From contig CAIIXF020000011.1 of the NCBI GenBank assembly GCA_903813345.2, forward strand, positions 36,702,062 through 36,766,061: DNA of 64,000 bases, in the 5' to 3' direction. This document shows positions 61,401 through 64,000 of the stretch, piece after piece (within the stretch, counting starts at the first letter, position 1; the number at the start of each line of letters is the position of its first letter). This DNA is from Owenia fusiformis. Its lineage: Eukaryota > Annelida > Polychaeta > Sabellida > Oweniidae. Below the pieces are notes generated by a model. That model ran no database searches. It was not told the origin of the DNA and was given only the letters and a program-made list of their open reading frames with translations. The position numbers and the translations under genes were made by a program.

Positions 61401-64000
61401 AGAATAGAATTTTGTAAGCATCATCAAAGCCTTTGTTACCATCTTGTCCTGTTTGTAGTTTGCCAAATCCTGAAAAAATCACTCGTCTACAGTCCAATAT
61501 TCTTTCAAGATTTTTATCAAGTGGATGCAAAATTCTATTTTTCACAAATTATCTACCAAATCTGGTCAAAATATGCTGATATTTTCATTATTGTTGGTGC
61601 ACATAGATTTTCAGGATGCAGCACCCACCTGCTGTAATACTAGGGTGATTACTGCAACCTATTACAAGATTTTGAGAAAGTGTTCAATTGGGTATATTTC
61701 AATATACAATGTATGGGGACACTGGATTTAAATGCAATACAATGATTCCAACTATTGCAGAGAGTGTTTTACTCTGACCTCAAAAGCCTGGTCTTATATT
61801 ACAATTCAAAAATTTAGGGAGATTTGTGACAAACATGGTGAGCAAAAAAATGTTACCCGCATTATATTCCAATGTCAATTCAGAATGAGTAACATATTTC
61901 ATTTCTTATTTAATTATGTGTCTCAAATTTATTCTTAACATACCAGGAGAATGTTCGTAAGTTGCGCCTCATTGAAGTACGCTGACTTGTCAAATACATC
62001 TTTGATGACACCAAATGCCCTCTTTTGTTGACGTTTCATTTTCCTGAAAAGACAATAATTAATTTGCTGGAAAAAATGGTCATTGTTTTTCAGAAAACAA
62101 AAATTATTTGTCTGAAAAAAAAATCTTTCGGTGAACATAACCATTAAATGTAGAGTATATATTTACTTATCCTATGACAAGTGAGGTTTCAGGCACATAA
62201 CAGCGGGATATAAAATCGATATCTTGGAGGAGCGGGACATATATATATATATCCCGCTGTATATATCTCCCGCACCAATATTCCCGGGAAAACGTTTTCG
62301 CTCGGTGTAGAAACAGTCAAAATTCGTTAGAATATCTCACTATAGCGAAACTACCAAAATGGAAGCAGACGGCGGTAGATATTTTCTTGAACCAAAACGT
62401 CAAATAAACGACAAATAAAATCAACATTAGTTTAAAAAGTTCAAAATATTTTCAATTTATCAGTTGAGGGAATAATCAATGTCTCATAGATAAAAGTCAC
62501 TTGTCATAGGATAAATTAGTTATGTGATGCTCGGTTTTGGATATGGGGTATATCCCTCGGGAAATATGATATCTTACCTCGTGCCCTCCGGGACCTCGGT
62601 AAGATATCAATATTTACCTCGGGATATACCCCATATCCAAAACCTCCCATAACATAACCCTCATATATCTTCAGTCATTCTCAGATAGCCTACAGTATAT
62701 AAACTGAAAAATTCTTACGAGCTGGTATCCAAGGGATCAAACTGCTCAAACAACAGCGGACTCAGTGGATGTTTTTTCTTCTTAACCGCCAAAGACAGCT
62801 CTGTTTCTTTGAAGTAAACTATGAAAGCATCCAAGCGTGTCTTATTCTGGTATTTGAAGATCATATCCAAGACTTCCATTGCTTGAAACTTGGCCTCCAT
62901 AATAACACGATTGTCTTTGTCTGCTTCATAGCGGTCTTTATCTTGGTATAATTTCACCGCTTTTTTCGCCTCTTTTGAATATCCAGATCCTGGAAGAGCA
63001 TCAATGATATTCTCTTGAAAAGGTACATTTTGCAATATTGAACTATCATGTATTCACAAAAAATAACAGACTATTTTACGCACATGCACTCGAAGAAAAT
63101 GAACTTAATTACATCTACCTGTTGCCTTGTCTTTAGGAAAGGGTTTGTCATGGCGACCATCGAGTAGGTGTAGCAACGGTTTTTGTAATTTATGTATCTC
63201 TTCTACGTCACCATAGTATCCAAACTTTATGAGGTTGTATAGCAACCGTAATACCTACAATGTACAGTATATAGGGTGTTTCACTTTTCAACTTTTTTTA
63301 TTAACATGGTAGCGAATGGGCATCAGAAAATGTGGTAGGGGGAGGTCTAAACGTCAACGGATTCAACTGAAATTTTTTGTGCTTGCTTGACCAGCCGGGC
63401 AAAACTCCATCTTGATCCGGAAAAAAAGTTGAAAAGTGAAACACCCTAGTACAGTATTAAGTATCTTATTTGAGCAATGCATTTATCATATGCATGGGCT
63501 TTCAACTAGAATTATTGAAAGCCCATGTCATATGCAAGCACAGACAGGGCTCAAGCAGATATGCAAGACTGTCATTTTGCAGTGAATTTCTTACTTGAGC
63601 AATGAGTTTATTTCTTCCAGTTTCACTGGCAATCATCTCCTGATTCTCTTCAAGGAAGTTAGAGATCCAGTCATGTACCACTGGAAACACCGTCATCAAG
63701 TCTCCTGAAGTCTGAAAAATTAACATAGCATAAAGCATCTGGAATTCATTGGAGAGTCAGGAGTCTGCAGAGACAAAGAAGGCACAATTGCATTGAATGA
63801 CATGCTTGGAGTTTGAATTCATATTTAAAAGAATTCTACATTTCGGTAGCATCCAGCAAGAATAGATTTTCAACATTTAAGAATGCTTTCGTGACAAATT
63901 GTTGTGTTTGGTATCCAATCTGATCTTGTATTTCTTTCAAATTCAAGGTCACCTGCACTCTGAGCCATCAAACTACCAACACCCATAACGTTTTCATGTG
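15505..64000 (-). CDS. IP3R/ryanodine-receptor superfamily calcium-release channel, C-terminal four fifths (5' end beyond window)
   Basis: I placed 47 exons (46 per transcript) from 63953-64000 down to 15505-16413. Their phases fit at every junction and together give about 2,155 codons. Order of parts: RIH domain (exons 1-6), helical armadillo-like regulatory middle (7-23), Lys/Glu-rich linker (24-27), RIH-associated domain (28-32), linker (33-36), membrane region (37-42), zinc motif with two Cys then His residues (43-44), helix and tail (45-46). IP3R-like landmarks include FFAFHLL...AVTQNG before S5, DTFSELRD after S6, CFIC, and DHNMW. The family forms tetrameric ER calcium-release channels. 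Domain order and spacing fit IP3R, and no SPRY or RyR repeats are seen. The S6-to-tail part is about equally RyR-like (EFFP motif). Odd points are the absent GGGVGD filter, an alternative exon pair, and a Pro/Gly-rich tail. The IP3-binding core is outside the window, so ligand binding cannot be judged. Confidence 0.88.
16597..16728 (-). CDS. Channel exon 45: post-zinc C-terminal helix
   Basis: 44 codons, phase 0 both sides. It reads LKKERYEFFPLDRALCLKDE and then a helical acidic stretch. The EFFP word resembles the RyR C-terminus more than that of IP3R, where a WFP word stands at this place. Confidence 0.85.
17142..17261 (-). CDS. Channel exon 44: zinc-motif histidines and following segment
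   Basis: 40 codons, phase 0. GFEHHITYDHNMWAYIFYFI holds the histidines that complete the zinc site with CFIC of exon 43, and the family word HNMW. The later TGxESYV motif of the family is changed to TAIDLYV. Its acceptor lies at the start of a 31-bp minisatellite. Confidence 0.88.
17260..17500. repeat. 31-bp minisatellite containing the exon 44 acceptor
   Basis: Eight units begin with CCCTG at 17260, 17291, 17322, 17353, 17384, 17415, 17446 and 17477. The first unit is the exon's own splice boundary. On the gene strand each unit reads ATATTTTCAGG, or nearly so, so each upstream copy is a decoy acceptor. Confidence 0.85.
18515..18592 (-). CDS. Channel exon 43: CFIC zinc motif
   Basis: 26 codons, phase 0. 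WVAESDMRDTCFICSRSSYD is the conserved cysteine pair after S6 of IP3R and RyR channels, which links pore and cytosolic domains. In IP3R and RyR a Gly follows CFIC; here it is Ser. Confidence 0.88.
18956..19132 (-). CDS. Channel exon 42: S6 and exit of the pore
   Basis: 59 codons, phase 0. It starts VFVVNEKEKYDTLSMD, then the S6 helix with HLTFFILITTIGLNIIFGI and the conserved end DTFSELRDKK. S6 looks intact, unlike the filter encoded just before it. Confidence 0.9.
19311..21162. mobile_element. 1.85-kb non-autonomous DNA element between pore exons
   Basis: The left end GGGGTTTACGGAAAAGACCG is mirrored by CGGTCTTTTCCGAAAACCCC at the right; CACCGACC words extend the inverted repeats to about 40-50 bp. 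The direct repeat ATGTTTT flanks both sides as a 7-bp target duplication (possibly 8). No transposase frame is seen. It occupies most of the intron between exons 41 and 42. Confidence 0.75.
21399..21580 (-). CDS. Channel exon 41: S5, short luminal loop and pore helix
   Basis: It encodes the S5 helix (LLWVGILALILIHIYSLVAF), a luminal loop of about 20 residues, and the pore helix ETLVTMLRYGL. Where IP3R and RyR have GGGVGD or GGGIGD it reads TGILFE and then the donor GAG|GTTAGT. A second in-frame donor 63 nt on (CAG|GTACCT) would add 21 mostly hydrophobic residues but would not restore the filter. Confidence 0.88.
21907..22030 (-). CDS. Channel exon 40: S4 and S4-S5 linker region
   Basis: 41 codons plus one base. 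FFWGYFFAFHLLNIVNNNQL and then INAVTQN match the well-conserved S4-S5 linker of IP3R and RyR (LLxxVIxxVTxNG). Confidence 0.9.
22730..22850 (-). CDS. Channel exon 39: acidic linker and start of a membrane segment
   Basis: Starts RACCSRKDEDEDDYTDEKVV, a cytosolic acidic loop, then KLATALFSFATIYYM entering the next membrane helix that continues in exon 40. Confidence 0.87.
23200..23367 (-). CDS. Channel exon 38: membrane segments
   Basis: Phase 2 in and out. MSKSLYNLLIWIMGGTHNFF is followed by SLVLIISYLLSN, a hydrophobic pair consistent with S2/S3 of the channel domain. Confidence 0.87.
24156..24287 (-). CDS. Channel exon 37: first membrane segment (S1)
   Basis: LWNYICILLSVAINILMLVV forms the first clear transmembrane helix, followed by basic WKAKR and an acidic loop. 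IP3R has its S1 at the same distance from the RIH-associated domain. Confidence 0.87.
24542..24711 (-). CDS. Channel exon 36: pre-membrane linker
   Basis: 56 codons plus two bases. Charged helical sequence (NLLREEIKEKMKWSIDRTSP, later LSNPIAAFLSKNW). It matches the place of the IP3R segment SKINDFF...MNWQKKLR before S1. Confidence 0.87.
25206..25324 (-). CDS. Channel exon 35: pre-membrane beta/helix linker
   Basis: GITLAPMQMKAFKYYKKNTM continues as SVEVLKDDYL. It corresponds to the IP3R stretch ALEFYAKHTAQIEIVR. Phase 1 in, phase 0 out. Confidence 0.87.
25691..25802 (-). CDS. Channel exon 34: helical segment of the C-terminal regulatory region
   Basis: EGNDKDEMRELLTETGFNFY and then LVLQRMYDIDPLM. 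It fits the IP3R helix HNIYILAHQL by position. Good donor GTAGG. Confidence 0.85.
25999..26076 (-). CDS. Channel exon 33: short Lys-rich linker
   Basis: 26 codons, KKKFGKKKSTMEAMIEAGGN. Phase 0 on both sides, so it could be skipped without a frameshift. Confidence 0.8.
26151..27205. mobile_element. 1.05-kb foldback element
   Basis: About 230-250 bp at the left (TAGTAGCCGAGACAACACAA, then TTTGCATGCACGTTCCTTGG) returns inverted at about 26965-27205, differing in places. The central part has no gene. It lies in the intron between exons 32 and 33. Confidence 0.75.
27495..27563 (-). CDS. Channel exon 32: end of RIH-associated region
   Basis: 23 codons, EIKDTLDKEAVYRCMTECFE. It matches the position of the IP3R helix PKELVEVIKKAYMQ. 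Phase 0 both sides. Confidence 0.82.
27600..31375 (+). mobile_element. LINE (CR1/Jockey-type non-LTR retrotransposon), 5' truncated
   Basis: Inserted antisense to the channel gene between exons 31 and 32. It contains one long ORF with endonuclease and reverse transcriptase, followed by about 170 bp of 3' UTR with AATAAA near 31365. No ORF1 is found upstream. The exact clade is not settled by motifs alone. Confidence 0.85.
27645..31200 (+). CDS. LINE ORF2: apurinic-type endonuclease and reverse transcriptase
   Basis: The frame is open from about 27645 with FSVLLWNINKISD, the usual start of the endonuclease domain; the first ATG is at 27742 (1,152 codons from there). Endonuclease landmarks: CETWL, CGDMNAR, and a C-terminal SDHAPL. 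Reverse transcriptase: NYRGINVLACIGNLFDSVI, ACxIDFKKAFDYID-like core, LQGSVLSTFLFN, and the catalytic box as WADDLVLIS, with Trp at the usual Tyr/Phe. The end has a CNIC...H...C finger (CNICNCVEDEFHFIINC). There is no stop or frameshift over nearly 3.6 kb, so the copy is young or recently active, but it lacks an evident 5' part. Confidence 0.9.
31710..31793 (-). CDS. Channel exon 31: RIH-associated domain
   Basis: 28 codons, VLELRSIISQVLISLIEENS. It aligns with the IP3R stretch [20 protein letters not shown]. Phase 0 both sides. Confidence 0.88.
31893..33541. mobile_element. Decayed Tc1/mariner-type transposon
   Basis: Ends TACACTGTTGCTCATAAATA and its inverse with AGCAACAGTGTA, about 28 bp, start and end with TA, the usual Tc1 target. 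Inside, the + strand shows broken transposase remains, for example EQMWDDLGNEIRDLDP at about 33030-33080, the Tc1 EHMWDELxRRxR region, plus earlier pieces interrupted by stops. Confidence 0.8.
32861..33091 (+). pseudogene. Tc1-like transposase fragment
   Basis: About 76 codons of the 3' half of a DDE transposase. The end AEQMWDDLGNEIRDLDPHL matches the family's C-terminal conserved stretch. Upstream pieces are in other frames, so no functional enzyme is encoded. Confidence 0.7.
33542..35300. other. Large intron, no gene seen
   Basis: AT-rich sequence with a G-run at 33750-33768 and a short TTGTATGTACA microsatellite at 34890-34945. No exon-like segment was found. Confidence 0.4.
35335..35955. 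repeat. 35-bp minisatellite
   Basis: About 18 units of AATATGTTACCATTTATCAG followed by TGGTGACACAATAAC. Units differ at a few fixed points (CAG/CAA, AAC/AAT, ACA/ACG), and the variants recur in runs, showing unequal exchange of multi-unit blocks. Confidence 0.9.
36638..36736 (-). CDS. Channel exon 30: RIH-associated domain
   Basis: 33 codons, GNQANRVVILNNKVVDYINF. It aligns with the IP3R stretch [20 protein letters not shown]. Phase 0 both sides. Confidence 0.9.
37715..38285. mobile_element. Inverted-end element with GGGATA termini
   Basis: The left end around 37740 (GGATATCCCATTGAACAG) is mirrored at 38260-38278 (TTTGTTCGATGGGATAAT). Between them are three partly repeated blocks with GGCAGCCATTTTTCAAAATG-like words and a GACAGACAGACGGATGG motif near the right end. 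The same right end recurs at 51720-51785. Confidence 0.5.
38434..38583 (-). CDS. Channel exon 29b: alternative RIH-associated exon
   Basis: Exactly 50 codons, phase 0 both sides, acceptor TTACAG and donor GTAAG. It starts DYLRVQEDNLRSYNILAEIT. It is a duplicate of exon 29a, with about 33 of 50 residues identical. The spliced frame needs only one of them to match IP3R length. Confidence 0.88.
38710..38970. repeat. 36-bp minisatellite between the alternative exons
   Basis: GGACCAGTAGTCATATAAA recurs at 38730, 38762, 38798, 38834, 38870, 38906 and 38944, mostly 36 bp apart. A short repeat with AATGTGACAGTG precedes it at 38650-38720. Confidence 0.85.
39094..39243 (-). CDS. Channel exon 29a: alternative RIH-associated exon
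   Basis: 50 codons, phase 0 both sides, starting DYLRVQEDNLISFNLTAEIT. It aligns with the IP3R stretch [20 protein letters not shown]. Likely used in a mutually exclusive way with 29b. The two differ mainly in the middle and at the C-terminal end of the encoded helix pair. Confidence 0.88.
39401..39550 (-). pseudogene. Third, divergent copy of exon 29 lacking an acceptor
   Basis: An open 150-nt segment with an intact donor (GTG|GTAGG) ends LQVLGFLNETIV, like LFDTINEATS of exon 29a. It keeps LRS and the hydrophobic pattern, about 10 of 50 residues identical without gaps. At the 150-nt point the upstream bases are CCT, not AG. The nearest AG is two bases inside and would break the frame. It may be a dying or non-canonical third alternative. 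Confidence 0.5.
39560..41030. other. Intron with possible transposon end
   Basis: No exon seen. TGATACGAGGGGTGATCCAA on the - strand at about 40664-40683 resembles the end of a mariner-type element, and a similar word on the + strand is at 55467. A partner end was not found. Confidence 0.35.
41040..41164 (-). CDS. Channel exon 28: acidic linker and start of RIH-associated domain
   Basis: GENEEEEQDDNEDEIAFKDD, then YIKLVLQVLAAMCDGQFTPL, which aligns with the IP3R stretch [20 protein letters not shown]. Phase 1 in, phase 0 out. Confidence 0.9.
41270..42230 (+). pseudogene. CR1-like LINE reverse-transcriptase C-terminal fragment
   Basis: The frame at about 41330-41947 reads IDFLGIIIDKNLKFKEHI, then SQLDYCNIIWGN, HHHYTRQ and LGPNLWNALPHDIKK, typical of the thumb and C-terminal region of CR1-like elements. 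It lacks the catalytic core. The 3' tail ends in TTGAATTGAAATTGAAAC, a short repeated tail as in CR1/L2 elements. + strand, opposite to the host gene. Confidence 0.85.
42293..42362 (-). CDS. Channel exon 27: linker
   Basis: PTLLMAGTSKNKKAISETHK plus IMD, 23 codons and one base. It matches the variable linker before the RIH-associated domain. Donor GTAAG. Confidence 0.78.
42870..45390. repeat. 23-bp satellite, about 110 units, with higher-order duplication
   Basis: The unit is CATTCCAGCTCATATGCAAT plus GTG, with variants (CATTCCTGCT, GCAGCA, GCAGCG, CATTCATGCTTATATG). A block with GAGAGTGTGCATTCCTTTCA at 43921 recurs at 44855, 934 bp on, with the same neighbours. Since 23 is not a multiple of three and no unit holds a stop, every + frame is open for hundreds of codons and cycles through CIPAHMQ, CAFQLICNV and HSSSYAM. 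I treat these frames as non-coding. Confidence 0.92.
45400..47530. other. Intron, no gene seen
   Basis: No exon with flanking AG and GT fits here. Frames are short and without known motifs. Confidence 0.4.
47541..48012. mobile_element. G-rich-ended MITE
   Basis: The left end AGGGGCGTCAGAAGGATTTT with GGGAGGGGGCAAC faces the right end GCCCTCCCCCTTCTGATGTC. Inner GGGGGTATGCCCCC and GGTCGCCCCCAATG support a paired structure. No coding capacity. Confidence 0.55.
48287..48331 (-). CDS. Channel exon 26: 45-nt mini-exon
   Basis: 15 codons, ERQEDDRGIDNKGFV, phase 0 both sides, acceptor CATAG and donor GTATA. Its charge fits the linker. The frame is kept with or without it, so it may be a cassette exon. 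Confidence 0.6.
48340..49825. other. Intron, no gene seen
   Basis: AT-rich sequence. The 110-codon + frame at 48494-48826 has no recognised motif. Confidence 0.4.
49831..50058 (-). CDS. Channel exon 25: Lys/Glu-rich linker
   Basis: 76 codons, phase 0. TEEDLLQMTRKRAKLDEKPK, then repeats of Lys/Glu/Pro and SFDEALVMGM. It occupies the place of the charged, poorly conserved linker of IP3R (KKKDDE...KKAKEP). Probably disordered and cytosolic. Confidence 0.85.
50298..51785. mobile_element. Composite region: CR1 fragment inside a GGGATA-ended element
   Basis: The left AAATCCCAACGAACAC and the right GTTCATTGGGATAA with a GGATGGACGAACGGATGG motif resemble the ends at 37.7-38.3 kb. In between lie the CR1 piece (50400-51025) and two copies of a block of about 130 bp with CAGAAAAACGATACCAT-like words (51120-51340). 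Confidence 0.4.
50460..50785 (+). pseudogene. CR1-like LINE reverse-transcriptase C-terminal remnant
   Basis: The frame reads FPSDIFIDFFDKNNSVHQHN, then TRQ, a YLRYSFSVQGEIIWNKIP block and KLKSLFK. These match the C-terminal pattern of CR1-like proteins, as in the 41.3-kb fragment. Its start is lost, and the 3' part runs to about 51025. Confidence 0.75.
51972..52098 (-). CDS. Channel exon 24
   Basis: RSRKKESNFQAINMRQGHGS, then ARRAFQNIQQYEQALKKNVF. Basic helical part, corresponding to the region after the IP3R FYDRMKVAQQEIKATV helix. Phase 2 in, 0 out. Confidence 0.87.
52219..52340 (-). CDS. Channel exon 23: conserved armadillo helix pair
   Basis: ETLIHFFENTREESFFAAVR and then IKESRALLAQQ. 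It aligns well with IP3R [20 protein letters not shown]. This is one of the best anchors for the family call. Confidence 0.9.
52545..52701 (-). CDS. Channel exon 22
   Basis: IQLDYIREVQSVLNDMKGTV, later LVRETLSFLALSLFNANRTV. It matches IP3R VIDLIMN...ESILLAIALLEGGN. A donor 6 nt inward is also possible. Confidence 0.88.
53078..53221 (-). CDS. Channel exon 21
   Basis: EISSKYLSEMNEAEALLNTR, then CLQILSAMIHNEERKLPEDY. It aligns with IP3R [20 protein letters not shown]. Confidence 0.88.
53255..53740. repeat. 35-bp minisatellite near exon 21 acceptor
   Basis: Units of TCATTATCACAAGAGAGGGA plus ATATATCACATAAAA, about 13-14 copies, with a variant holding CATAATTGAGGG every few units. It lies about 35 bp upstream of exon 21 but does not contain the splice site. 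Confidence 0.88.
53834..53981 (-). CDS. Channel exon 20
   Basis: EYTELGGDQQLPLGEEFQNL, then KSFLSQDPKHHKHVKKKYAP. Corresponds to IP3R around FICKLIKHTKQLL. Phase 1 in, 2 out. Confidence 0.87.
54146..54284 (-). CDS. Channel exon 19
   Basis: GSSQVQYYKDEIALNNRLRM, then FSMNASLLYGGHNTVKAQLK. Middle regulatory region. Phase 0 in, 1 out. Confidence 0.87.
54422..54487 (-). CDS. Channel exon 18
   Basis: 22 codons, ETEAFARSFATLDWVNAEEA plus GF, phase 0 both sides. Corresponds in place to the IP3R MNWRLSARNA stretch. Confidence 0.85.
54628..54732 (-). CDS. Channel exon 17
   Basis: 35 codons, KLCEGIRTCVTNPSHLKTIM and then MCVTTVATVSSIPTT. Helical. Phase 0 both sides. Confidence 0.87.
55026..55112 (-). 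CDS. Channel exon 16
   Basis: 29 codons, TFYSNFFSADVDNYEAEIEV. Matches the position of IP3R VTTFFSSPFSDQ. Phase 0 both sides. Confidence 0.87.
55367..55451 (-). CDS. Channel exon 15
   Basis: MKDTENITNAALHDKLWFML and then DGAMPFLR. Matches IP3R NHMWKLFENFLVDI. Phase 2 in, 0 out. Confidence 0.87.
55765..55881 (-). CDS. Channel exon 14
   Basis: DSLWSYLTELCSQIDSMSEA, then KSTDREELKSMLKLHPSH. Phase 2 in and out. Confidence 0.85.
56057..56244 (-). CDS. Channel exon 13
   Basis: GESRYIESLCQSILPLDEIL, then NPDVQCHLKRSFLQYMLNVY. Clear match to IP3R [20 protein letters not shown] and KIAYINFLNHCYVD. Confidence 0.9.
56520..56604 (-). CDS. Channel exon 12
   Basis: REKILMNKSGPVKLRYLIGL, then VDLLSTCAE. 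Matches IP3R MYHIHLVELLAVCTEG. Confidence 0.9.
56856..56965 (-). CDS. Channel exon 11
   Basis: VEGLDLCLKRNQSIVMKYLM, then YSKIFYMFEKPYEE. Matches IP3R [20 protein letters not shown] and the VLVFY word. Confidence 0.9.
57225..57353 (-). CDS. Channel exon 10
   Basis: 43 codons. VFVANQQICIKVVPQQIKSI, then HRQNAPEFLYLLAAIVK. Matches IP3R [20 protein letters not shown] and FLQTIVK. Confidence 0.9.
57442..59485. mobile_element. 2.0-kb element: 604-bp tandem units between 13-bp inverted ends
   Basis: The perfect ends TATCGCACTTTGA (57442) and TCAAAGTGCGATA (59473) bracket about 3.3 copies of a 604-bp unit (the marker TAGGTGTTTTGTAATTAAGC is at 57691, 58295 and 58899). Units contain AAAATGGCCGCCA and repeated TGACCTT/AAGGTCA words. 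A C-rich CCCGCCCGCCCG stretch (59409-59440) lies just inside the right end. No ORF of note. Lies in the intron between exons 9 and 10. Confidence 0.8.
59751..59930. repeat. 40-bp minisatellite containing the exon 9 donor
   Basis: Five units at 40-bp spacing (GTGACCTA at 59751, 59791, 59831, 59871, 59911). Each holds the exon end CTGTTTGAGTG and intron start CACGTGACCTA. On the gene strand the two units nearest the exon keep CAG|GTAGGT; the three farther units read CAGCTAGGT and have lost the GT. Confidence 0.9.
59920..60075 (-). CDS. Channel exon 9, flanked on both sides by splice-site duplications
   Basis: 52 codons. SKPQRSMKMMGLKLLRGLVK, then GNDEIQNKVFKKLGQLLEIP and TLKQ at the donor. Matches IP3R [20 protein letters not shown]. 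Both its donor (40-bp units) and acceptor (73-bp units) are tandemly duplicated. Confidence 0.9.
60049..60270. repeat. 73-bp triplication containing the exon 9 acceptor
   Basis: CATTGACCTCTG begins at 60055, 60128 and 60201, each followed by GGTTTTGACTGGAATAAAGT. Each unit contains exon bases plus the acceptor TTCCAG|TC on the gene strand, so two decoy acceptors lie upstream at 73-nt steps. Confidence 0.9.
60507..60609 (-). CDS. Channel exon 8
   Basis: EDDPNIGHPVNQNIMLCHGV and then LDLLFTMLTMDYDTI. Matches IP3R RNMGAHAVVLELLQIP. A second in-frame acceptor would start at 60624 and add five residues, so the right end may shift by 15 nt. Confidence 0.87.
60921..61057 (-). CDS. Channel exon 7
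   Basis: VFTTLDSCSVHREVQNQNPL, then LNDKQAFKVEEIFFRYL. Corresponds to IP3R after the [14 protein letters not shown] helix. Phase 0 in, 2 out. Confidence 0.88.
61362..61469 (-). CDS. Channel exon 6
   Basis: 36 codons. DLANYKQDKMVTKALMMLTK, then FYSSKTDMFTKLTTTQ. Aligns with IP3R [20 protein letters not shown]. Confidence 0.9.
61944..62043 (-). CDS. Channel exon 5
   Basis: KMKRQQKRAFGVIKDVFDKS, then AYFNEAQLTNILL. Phase 2 in, 0 out. Confidence 0.88.
62167..62514. mobile_element. MITE with 18-bp perfect inverted ends
   Basis: TTATCCTATGACAAGTGA at 62167-62184 and its exact reverse complement at 62497-62514. Contains an ATATAT palindrome with GCGGGATAT and ATATCCCGC at about 62200-62260. No ORF. 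Confidence 0.75.
62518..62660. repeat. Hairpin element next to the MITE
   Basis: GGTTTTGGATATGGGGTATA with GATATCTTACC in the left arm (62530-62580) pairs with the right arm (62595-62655). Arms of about 60 bp, nearly no loop. It abuts the 62167-62514 MITE. Confidence 0.7.
62719..62989 (-). CDS. Channel exon 4: RIH domain
   Basis: The longest internal exon seen (271 nt). GSGYSKEAKKAVKLYQDKDR, then MEAKFQAMEVLDMIFKYQNK. Aligns with IP3R [20 protein letters not shown], the core of the RIH domain. It ends FEQFDPLDTS. Confidence 0.92.
63119..63254 (-). CDS. Channel exon 3: RIH domain
   Basis: VLRLLYNLIKFGYYGDVEEI, then LQKPLLHLLDGRHDKPFP. Very close to IP3R [20 protein letters not shown] and LLAILD. 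Confidence 0.93.
63273..63446. mobile_element. 174-bp MITE with 25-bp inverted ends and TA target
   Basis: AGGGTGTTTCACTTTTCAAC and more at the left match the right end GTTGAAAAGTGAAACACCCT, both bounded by TA. No coding capacity. Confidence 0.8.
63595..63704 (-). CDS. Channel exon 2: RIH domain
   Basis: GDLMTVFPVVHDWISNFLEE, then TGRNKLIAQ. Aligns with IP3R [20 protein letters not shown] and KNKLTFE. The acceptor ACTTCAG was chosen since it keeps the frame with exon 1. Confidence 0.88.
63953..64000 (-). CDS. Channel exon 1 in this window (partial at edge)
   Basis: Last 48 nt of an exon that continues past the window, reading HENVMGVGSLMAQSA plus G, donor CAG|GTGACC. It joins in frame with exon 2. 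Short, so less certain than the others. Confidence 0.65.

Noticed and set aside
15505-64000. Calling the channel a ryanodine receptor
   Set aside because: No SPRY or RyR repeats; the distance from RIH to membrane region and the motifs FGYYGDVEEI, SLCQSILPLDEIL and ETLIHFF fit IP3R. A few C-terminal words (EFFP) are RyR-like, so I keep the superfamily name.

Overview
This is AT-rich nuclear DNA from an animal, most probably a marine invertebrate. Genes are broken into short exons with GT-AG introns, and the introns and gaps are packed with CR1/Jockey-like retrotransposon sequence, Tc1-like and other inverted-repeat DNA elements, and minisatellites. Nothing looks prokaryotic. I cannot fix the phylum from sequence alone.

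Left part (about 1-15,300). Several hairpin or short inverted-repeat elements come first. Then follow two paralogous two-exon genes on the + strand (5640-6969 and 10002-11012). Each encodes a secreted precursor of about 127 residues. They share the exon layout, a phase-1 intron after the signal-peptide exon, a 5' leader block and a central conserved segment. Each ends in a dibasic site followed by a nine-residue peptide bounded by cysteines, the last cysteine being the C-terminus. They look like precursors of a small disulfide-ringed neuropeptide or hormone, roughly like somatostatin or allatostatin-C precursors but with a ring size I do not recognise.

Right part (15,505-64,000). One gene on the - strand fills the rest of the window and runs off its right edge. 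I could place 47 exons; one pair appears mutually exclusive, so a transcript would use 46. The reading frame stays open through every junction and encodes about 2,155 residues. In order the product shows a RIH domain, the regulatory armadillo-like middle, a RIH-associated domain, six or so membrane segments, the CxxC...H/H zinc motif and a C-terminal cytosolic tail. This is the inositol 1,4,5-trisphosphate receptor (IP3R)/ryanodine receptor calcium-release channel superfamily, with domain order and length closest to IP3R. The N-terminal ligand-binding part lies outside the window.

Most unusual points: (1) the channel lacks the GGGVGD/GGGIGD selectivity filter; the pore helix leads into GLTGILFE instead. 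(2) The RIH-associated domain has two tandem 150-nt exon versions, plus a third more divergent 150-nt copy whose acceptor is missing. (3) The C-terminus carries an extra tail of about 300 residues rich in Pro, Gly and acidic residues. (4) Three minisatellites in this gene are tandem duplications that include a real splice site. (5) The cysteine-ended peptide precursor pair.

Introns of the channel gene hold a long open reverse-transcriptase ORF (27,645-31,200), a decayed Tc1-like transposon (31,893-33,541), two CR1-like fragments, a 1.85 kb element with long inverted ends and a 7-bp target duplication, a 1.05 kb foldback element, a 2.0 kb element made of 604-bp tandem units between 13-bp inverted ends, and a 2.5 kb satellite of 23-bp units that is open in all three forward frames.
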